From NCBI RefSeq assembly GCF_003762835.1, contig NZ_RJWA01000003.1:856326-920325 (forward strand): DNA of 64,000 nucleotides. Direction: 5' to 3'. The notes beneath the pieces are model-generated. The model was not told the origin of the DNA. It did no database searches and saw only the letters and a program-made list of their open reading frames with translations. The stretch comes from Micromonospora sp. HM5-17. GTDB lineage: Bacteria > Actinomycetota > Actinomycetes > Mycobacteriales > Micromonosporaceae. Position 1 is the first letter of the stretch. The number at the start of each line of letters is the position of its first letter. Of the stretch, positions 60,001-64,000 are shown one piece after another. Position numbers and translations under genes: made by a program.

Positions 60001-61944
60001 ATCGCCGAGGAGCAGGGCTTCTTCCACTGGGAGCTGACCTTCGCCCAGGCGTTCGCCAGGGGCGGCTTCGACCTCCAGGTCGGCAACCCACCCTGGGTAC
60101 GGCCGCGCTGGGACGAGGGCGGCGTACTCGCTGAACACGATCCTTGGTTTCGGTTAGCTGAGAAAGTTCCGGTCGAGATTTGGAACGCGCGGAAAAAAGT
60201 CCTCACCGAGCAATCGCCGGAAGCTCGGTCTGACTTTCTTGGTGAACTGGCAATAAACTCTGGCATGGTTGCTGTACTCGGACATGTCGCCAGCTATCCG
60301 CTGCTTGCAGGGACGCAACCGAACCTTTACCGGGCAATGATGTGCCAGGTCTGGTGTCACATTGCCCCTAATGGTATCGCGGGCTTGCTGCACCCCGATA
60401 CCCATTTCGCCGGTACGAAGGAAGGGGTCCTGCGGGCTGCGGCATATAGTCGGCTTCGTGTCCATGCAGGCTTCATCAACGCAGCCAACTGGGCCTTCGC
60501 GGACGCCACTCGCAGCACCGAATTTGGCCTGCACATTTACGGCGAGCCGGGGTCAATAGGATTCAGTCATTTGAGCCGCCTTTACGCCGCGTCGGTTCTG
60601 CCGGAATCGCTGCGACACCAGGGCGAAGGGCAAGTGCCTGGGCAGCGCCATCGCGGGGCATGGGACAATCGGCCGCACCGCTCGCGAGTCGTAGAGGTGG
60701 ATGAAAAGACCTTAGCCTCATGGCGGCGGTTACGTGGTGAGGAGCACGAGCTTCCGGTCGAACAGACTCCGCTACTTCAGCCGATAACCGTCGAGGAGGA
60801 GCGTGCCATCTCGGCACTTGCGATGGTCCGCCGTCGACTTGGGGCTGACCAACCACGAATAAGCAGGGGATACGACGAAGCAAACGCAAAGAAAGATGGG
60901 GTCATACGGTGGCGGCAAATGGTTCCTCGGAACCCTAACGAACTCATCATTCAAGGCCCGCACCTTGGTGTCGCTACGCCGTTCGCGAAGCAGCCCCGTG
61001 TCCCATGTCGGACGAGGAGCGACTGGGATCTCCTCGACCTATCCAGCTTGCCATGGAACCATCTGCCCAGAACGAATTATGTGCTTAGTCAATCCGAGTC
61101 TGCTAATCGGAACTCTCAGGACCTGTGGGGTGGCCGCCGATACACCGAATACTATCGCTTGGCGTGGCGTCGAATGATAGCATTCGATATCGAGCGTTCG
61201 CTTTTTGCTGCCCTGATCCCTCCTGGTCCGGCGCATGTGGACGCCGTTCATTCACTTTCGATGAACAGTGATCTTCTGACGGCCCTTCAGGCGGGGTTCT
61301 GGGCCTCGCTGCCACTGGATTATCTGTTGCGGATAGTTGGGCGCGCTGACCTTCGGCATGCGGATGTTGCAATGCTTCCGGCGGCCGAGCAAAACCATCC
61401 ACTAGCGTCTGCGCTGCTGCATCGTACATTGCGGCTCAACTGTTTGACTGATCTATTTTCATCCCTCTGGTCGAGGTTGTATGAGCGAGCATGGGTTAAT
61501 GAGCAATGGGTAGTGGCATGGCCTCAGATTGAACCGTTAGGAAACGTTGGACCGACGTGGACGCGCGCGACGCCGCTTCGGACGGAGTTTGCTCGACGAG
61601 CCGCGTTAGTCGAAATTGACGCACTGGTTGCCGTCTGGCTTGGGATCGGGATCGAGGAACTGCTCGCGATTCTTCGTGCGCGATACCCCATTCTGACGGA
61701 GCGAGAGGAGGAGATGTGGTTTGATGCATCCGGCCGGAAGATCGCGGCTGACCCGTACACTTTTGGCCACGGTCAAACGAAGCAACATTATCAGCAGCTG
61801 ATGGCGTACCTGGATAATCCCGAGCGGAATCCGGTGCCCGAGGGGTATACGGCGCCGTTCTATAAGGTGGACCGGGAAAATGAGTACCGCCAAGCGCACG
61901 CGGAGTTCAGCCGGCGACTTGCCGAGCGTCCGCAAAGGTCTTGA
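57034..61944 (+). CDS. Eco57I-type adenine DNA methyltransferase (type IIG/DrmMI-like)
   Basis: This 1636-residue protein carries an N6-adenine methyltransferase. The AdoMet motif I is EPALGSGAFLNEAI (from about residue 587), then YGVDLNPTAVELAEVSIWLN, and motif IV NPPW begins at Asn1018. The large gap between them and the 620-residue C-terminus would hold specificity domains. An N-terminal region of about 500 residues may be nuclease- or partner-binding, but no PD-ExK motif is clear. About 35-45 bases after NPPW (near 60130) base composition falls sharply and stays low to the end. Overlapping the helicase gene, it fits a DISARM- or Hma-like defence pair. Confidence 0.88.
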   Translation: MSVESLTNRGEYLSPHYLAEVLPNTVRDGLAKRWAAEERGGRLTPRAGLRGFRRDYFDRKTELTDRELFDPERLRKLHGELLKALGFHDPAPGMITVERAGQEQQIPVAHAEPGTGTGHGIVAIDCGWAVDTDAAQDPTEAGRLLTPVELAGGERIETGAKLASWLFAAEDPPRYVLILNGAVITLADRSVWGEGRYLAVSLDALYGRNDEREYDVVAALFGADSLRPPAEGGSEPLTELVAGSRQHAVGVNSELREGLRTSVELIANEVLDRIREAGYRPEEIADLDELARDLSREALRYLYRILFLLYAEARPELGVLPTKDPEYLQGYSMARLGDLVARRLPPSAKDGFHLYESLDLLFRMVNDGYPPRRAGEEPGEPTSEGEGLRFEPLRSDLFLPEAITLIGPRVGSDPDDPDGPKIDTRLRNATLHEVLRRLMITKGGRRKRGGFISYAQLGINQLGAVYEGLMSYTGFIATERLYEVAKHGDPKDGSWMIPESKVDDYDDDVFVLKEHPVTGHRSRVPYEPGQFVYRLAGRDRQTSASYYTPQSLTEVTVQLALKYRIEEAGAGLRARDLLDWTICEPALGSGAFLNEAINQVAAEYLRRRQKELGVNLEPEDYRLELQRVKAYIALHNCYGVDLNPTAVELAEVSIWLNVMHAGLQAPWFGLHLRRGNSLIGAGRRLYRPEQLTNRSWLTTAPEDRPFRDGDIEPGTVHHFLLPADGWGAVAAEREARELAPAETEKLKKWRTAIKRAPSAKATRRQPSQVARLQALAGRVEFLWKLVQRRLEISEREIRRDIPVWQPERPLPPADGAVPREKILADLTATGTPYWRLKTVMDVWCALWFWPLDAAGLLDGSADVYPADPVEVTHVREVPAYDAPVSYQKQDLFGAVEPVQLTMPAKPTRTRRVSFAEQLRRPVPLANLDDWLTFAEALLGRADLPTDSLVSQLTTLAELSEYEGRLEGLMGMESPLRLEERFPWLHTAIRIAEEQGFFHWELTFAQAFARGGFDLQVGNPPWVRPRWDEGGVLAEHDPWFRLAEKVPVEIWNARKKVLTEQSPEARSDFLGELAINSGMVAVLGHVASYPLLAGTQPNLYRAMMCQVWCHIAPNGIAGLLHPDTHFAGTKEGVLRAAAYSRLRVHAGFINAANWAFADATRSTEFGLHIYGEPGSIGFSHLSRLYAASVLPESLRHQGEGQVPGQRHRGAWDNRPHRSRVVEVDEKTLASWRRLRGEEHELPVEQTPLLQPITVEEERAISALAMVRRRLGADQPRISRGYDEANAKKDGVIRWRQMVPRNPNELIIQGPHLGVATPFAKQPRVPCRTRSDWDLLDLSSLPWNHLPRTNYVLSQSESANRNSQDLWGGRRYTEYYRLAWRRMIAFDIERSLFAALIPPGPAHVDAVHSLSMNSDLLTALQAGFWASLPLDYLLRIVGRADLRHADVAMLPAAEQNHPLASALLHRTLRLNCLTDLFSSLWSRLYERAWVNEQWVVAWPQIEPLGNVGPTWTRATPLRTEFARRAALVEIDALVAVWLGIGIEELLAILRARYPILTEREEEMWFDASGRKIAADPYTFGHGQTKQHYQQLMAYLDNPERNPVPEGYTAPFYKVDRENEYRQAHAEFSRRLAERPQRS

Positions 61945-61990
61945 GCTGTGCGTTGCGCTGTCGATTAGCGAAGCCTTAACCGGCTGTGAT

Positions 61991-62015
61991 CCTAATCCTC
62001 GTCTCGAGTATTAGG
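61991..62015. terminator. bidirectional terminator hairpin
   Basis: CCTAAT and ATTAGG enclose CTCG-TCT-CGAG; with one mismatch this makes a stem of about 11 pairs and a tight loop. It lies between the methyltransferase stop and the convergent stop at 62028. Confidence 0.6.
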
Positions 62016-62027
62016 TTGGGCTTTAAC

Positions 62028-62456
62028 TTACATATACTCTGCTGCGGTCTTCTCGGCCTGTTGGATGAACTGGTCAAGCTGCGAGTCGGTCATGTCCTCG
62101 TCGTGGAGCAGTGTGCCGAGAATCGCGATTTGTGCAGAGAAGGCGGTATCGGGTGCGATGTCGTCAACCAGGTGTGTCTCTCCGAGGACGGCGCGGATCA
62201 TTCCTTCCATGGCAAGCGCGGGAAGCTCCGTACCGTCCTGGTAGCGTGCGCGAGTGTCAGCGACGAATCGGGCGATGTCCTGGAGGCTCTTGCCGCGGAA
62301 CCGTTTGTCGACGGCGAGCGCGAATGCTGCGCTGATAACCTGGGACCCCTCACCCCATCCGGATTGATCCAGCCGCTCCAGCACGCGATCTGCGTAGTCC
62401 CAATCACTCTTCGCTATCGCCCGGATGAGGTCGCTGGTTGCTTTCCTTGTTTCCAC
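62028..62456 (-). CDS. hypothetical helical protein
   Basis: This 142-residue protein is predicted to be all-helical, beginning METRKATSDLIRAIAKSDWD with Asp- and Arg-rich helices and no membrane segment. It is the last of three overlapping minus-strand genes; its start lies 53 bases inside the gene before. Codons are less GC-biased than in the core genes. The family is not recognised. Confidence 0.65.
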   Translation of the reverse strand: METRKATSDLIRAIAKSDWDYADRVLERLDQSGWGEGSQVISAAFALAVDKRFRGKSLQDIARFVADTRARYQDGTELPALAMEGMIRAVLGETHLVDDIAPDTAFSAQIAILGTLLHDEDMTDSQLDQFIQQAEKTAAEYM

Positions 62457-63111
62457 GTGACCGGAACCTCTCTATGCCTCTGCGTGCTAGTTGACCGGTT
62501 TTCTGGATGGTGACGCCTGTGATTAGGCCCAGGACGAGGAAGTTCCCCACCGCCTCCGGCGCGTCAATTCTTTCGAACACCGATGGCTGGCTGGGCGTGC
62601 GTGCCGTCGTGCTGGCCGCCTGTGTACCGGGGGGCTTGACGATGTCCTTGATGATCTTAATGGTGTTCTGTGCCACCTCGGTAGCGGTCTTGCCGGTGTC
62701 CTGAATGTTTTCTATGTTGCGGCTCGTCCTTCTTAGGAACGCGCCGATGGTGCGCTCGCTGTCTCCTCGCTGTTCGGCCTCACGGAGTAGCTGCTCGCCT
62801 GACGGCATCTCGGCCTCCGAGACGTCCGACTCCGATGCCGACCCGGGGGCGATCCTGTTGAGGTAGGTGGTGAAGCGTGCTCGTGCCTGGGTCAGCAGCC
62901 GGGCGGTTCTGGCCGCCTTCTCGGCAGCCGTCCGAATATCGGTGAGCGCTTCCTTGATCTGTGGATGGTCACTGCCCGTGGCTGCTTCGGCGTAGTGCTC
63001 GTAGGCTTGCTCCGCATCGGCCTTGGCTCTCATCGCGGTGACTGCTGTTGCCGCGAGGCGGTCGCGGACAGCCAGGAGCTGAGCCACCACCTCACGCATC
63101 GGCTCTGTCAT
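62404..63111 (-). CDS. hypothetical coiled-coil protein with one membrane helix
   Basis: This 235-residue protein starts with long helices rich in Ala, Arg and Glu (about 1-90, coiled-coil likely), followed by a charged linker, then a hydrophobic segment around AVGNFLVLGLITGVTIQKTG (about 190-210) and a basic tail. The ATG overlaps the stop of the gene before in ATGA. The shape resembles small type VII or phage-tail-like partner proteins, but no family was recognised. Confidence 0.65.
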   Translation of the reverse strand: MTEPMREVVAQLLAVRDRLAATAVTAMRAKADAEQAYEHYAEAATGSDHPQIKEALTDIRTAAEKAARTARLLTQARARFTTYLNRIAPGSASESDVSEAEMPSGEQLLREAEQRGDSERTIGAFLRRTSRNIENIQDTGKTATEVAQNTIKIIKDIVKPPGTQAASTTARTPSQPSVFERIDAPEAVGNFLVLGLITGVTIQKTGQLARRGIERFRSRGNKESNQRPHPGDSEE

Positions 63112-63368
63112 CCGATGGCCGCGAGGTAGGCGTTCGCGTGATCGACAGCTGCATCGATACGGCGTTCCGTCAGGTCGACCTCACGGCCAAGACCTTCAAG
63201 GATCTTCAGCCCAGCCTGGGCATCTTTGTCCTGGCTGTCGTGGATGGTGACTCGGGCGAGCTGTTCCGCGGCGGCGGCCCCGGCGCGTACCCGATCCAAA
63301 GTGGCCTTGGCTTCGTTGGCTGCCTGGTTACCCTCGCGGATCGTGCGCTTCACCTCGTCGACGTTCAT
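63108..63368 (-). CDS. small coiled-coil protein
   Basis: This 86-residue protein is nearly all helix (VDEVKRTIREGNQAANEAKA and LTERRIDAAVDHANAYL). Its stop overlaps the start of the next gene. It begins the three-gene run. Size and Ala/Glu-rich helices recall DUF6244-like or WXG100-like proteins of Micromonosporaceae (uncertain). Confidence 0.6.
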   Translation of the reverse strand: MNVDEVKRTIREGNQAANEAKATLDRVRAGAAAAEQLARVTIHDSQDKDAQAGLKILEGLGREVDLTERRIDAAVDHANAYLAAIG

Positions 63369-63499
63369 CCCGTCACCTCCCGGCTAACGGAGGACGTCTA
63401 CGAGCTCACGGGCGGCAGCGGTGATGGTCAGCGTCGCTTCGAGCGGCTGGTCGCGCATCAGGTGGCCCTCCCCGATCTGTGGCGGCTGGCGTGGACCAC

Positions 63500-63525
63500 C
63501 ACATGGATGCGATCGCATCCATGTG
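63500..63525. repeat. perfect 26-bp palindrome
   Basis: The half-site CACATGGATGCGA is followed directly by its exact reverse complement, with no loop, about 130 bases upstream of the coiled-coil gene and in a gap between minus-strand genes. The length makes a chance match very unlikely. It may be an operator, a resolution site or a strong cruciform. Confidence 0.85.
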
Positions 63526-63608
63526 TTCGGTCAATCGCCGCCTGTGATGGAGGATAGAGGAGGCTTGCAGCCCGGAGCGTCCTTGCCCGCACCTCGGTGC
63601 CCACCGGC

Positions 63609-63827
63609 CTACTTGGGTTCGGCCACGAAGACGCCGAGTCCCTGGGTGCTCTCGACAAGTCCTTCGGCGCGCAAGGCGTGCATGGCGTAGCGGATCACGG
63701 AGTCAGAGACATGGTGCTCGGCTTTGAGCTGCGCCGTCGAGGGCAGCTTGTCGCCGGGCTTCAGCTCGCCGGACTTGATCTGCTGGCGGATGTGGTCCGC
63801 AAGTCTCTCCCATTTCGGTGCAGGCAT
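63609..63827 (-). CDS. short GntR-type transcriptional regulator
   Basis: This 72-residue protein is a bare winged helix: PKWERLADHIRQQIKSGELK, then GDKLPSTAQLKAEHHVSDSV and the wing GLGVFVAEP. It lacks the effector-binding domain of long GntR proteins, as in several regulators of actinomycete plasmids and integrative elements. The ATG at 63827 follows GAGGAG; an upstream in-frame ATG at 63881 is less likely. Its targets are probably the TAAGCGCT boxes upstream (inference). Confidence 0.85.
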   Translation of the reverse strand: MPAPKWERLADHIRQQIKSGELKPGDKLPSTAQLKAEHHVSDSVIRYAMHALRAEGLVESTQGLGVFVAEPK

Positions 63828-63914
63828 GTGTACTCCTCGGTCTCCACCGAACATGAGATCACGCCCGACTTGTGACTGCAAGCTGCCTGTACCAGCAAAC
63901 TTAGCTTCAGCGCC

Positions 63915-63940
63915 TAAGCGCTTGTTGACTTAAGCGCTGA
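63915..63940. promoter_or_regulatory. paired TAAGCGCT boxes, candidate GntR operators
   Basis: TAAGCGCTTG at 63915-63924 and TAAGCGCTGA at 63931-63940 share TAAGCGCT with a 16-bp period. AAGCGCTT is itself a palindrome. The second box lies inside the promoter spacer of the divergent gene. Confidence 0.6.
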
Positions 63941-63954
63941 TCTGGCTCTAGGTT
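63925..63954 (+). promoter_or_regulatory. plus-strand promoter
   Basis: TTGACT (63925-63930), an 18-bp spacer and TAGGTT (63949-63954) make a good promoter pointing rightward, controlled perhaps by the TAAGCGCT boxes. Confidence 0.65.
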
Positions 63955-63962
63955 GAGGGCGC

Positions 63963-64000
63963 GTGACACTCCTCGGTCTCCAACCCGGGAGCGCTCGCAC
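63963..64000 (+). CDS. possible start of a divergent gene, cut by the window end
   Basis: A GTG lies 8 bases after the -10 box and opens the frame VTLLGLQPGSAR to the edge. Spacing suits a leaderless mRNA. Only 12 codons are visible, so this is a tentative call. Confidence 0.3.
   Translation, partial: MTLLGLQPGSAR

Larger units (their letters stand above)
63832..63982. repeat. 15-bp direct repeat, two copies
   Basis: ACTCCTCGGTCTCCA is exact at 63832-63846 and 63968-63982. The first copy overlaps the GntR ribosome-binding region, the second lies at the start of the possible divergent gene. Confidence 0.75.

Noticed and set aside
56533..60138. 1201-residue minus-strand frame opposite the helicase and methyltransferase
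   Set aside because: It is an antisense shadow of strongly GC-biased codons: low complexity, no motif and no ribosome-binding site.
54113..61944. Complete DISARM or BREX system
   Set aside because: Only helicase and methyltransferase are present; no drmA/drmB/drmC, pglZ or brxC-like gene is seen in the window.
63458..63658. Minus-strand frame between GntR and the coiled-coil gene
   Set aside because: It crosses the palindrome, has no ribosome-binding site and looks random.

Overview
The window looks like chromosomal DNA of a high-GC actinomycete, most probably of the Micromonosporaceae (inference). GC is very high through most coding regions, GTG starts are frequent, and many start codons lie 6-8 nt after a TANNNT hexamer, as in leaderless actinobacterial mRNAs. 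The order etfB-etfA, cysteine desulfurase, mnmA, methionine-synthase-like gene, VOC protein, ligA, gatC-gatA ... gatB fits that family's core chromosome. No rRNA, tRNA or CRISPR array was recognised.

Layout. 1-13.7 kb: a possible broken gene fragment at the left edge, a DUF6232-type membrane protein, an enoyl-CoA hydratase, a TrmB/LuxR-type regulator, a very large secreted sedolisin-Kelch protein, a decayed AraC regulator, a TPP enzyme of the acetolactate synthase family, and several small or large membrane proteins plus a GNAT protein. 14-22.4 kb: core genes, with etfBA for electron transfer, a cysteine desulfurase next to mnmA (both needed for tRNA 2-thiouridine), a MetE-like protein and ligA. 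22.5-25 kb: a membrane GGDEF-EAL protein. 25.2-34.2 kb: gatC-gatA and gatB, the tRNA-dependent amidotransferase, separated by about 5.6 kb that holds an ABC-type ATPase/TOPRIM pair resembling phage-defence modules and a cassette of ESX-like and YbaB-like small proteins. 34.3-45 kb: a metallophosphoesterase, a PQQ-type sugar dehydrogenase lipoprotein, a GT-C-like membrane protein, a 2-hydroxyacid dehydrogenase, a second GGDEF-EAL protein and glyA. 45-49 kb: a LacI regulator divergent from a GH2 beta-mannosidase. A clear promoter (TTGACA, 17 bp, TACGGT) is followed at once by an operator-like palindrome, and a similar site lies just after a -10-like hexamer on the LacI side.

49-62 kb is the most unusual region. 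A membrane-anchored Hsp70-WD40 fusion diverges from a run of four genes: a protein with a zinc signature like tRNA-guanine transglycosylase, a soluble Ser/Thr kinase, an SNF2-type helicase, and a 1636-residue Eco57I-type adenine methyltransferase whose start overlaps the helicase stop. Helicase plus methyltransferase recalls DISARM class 1 or Hma-like defence, but drmA, drmB and drmC are absent here. The methyltransferase gene changes base composition abruptly about 35-45 bp after its NPPW motif, as if its specificity half had been replaced.

62-64 kb has lower GC and holds three overlapping small genes (coiled-coil and membrane proteins), a perfect 26-bp palindrome, a short GntR repressor and a divergent promoter with repeated TAAGCGCT boxes. 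It may be the edge of a mobile or accessory element (inference).
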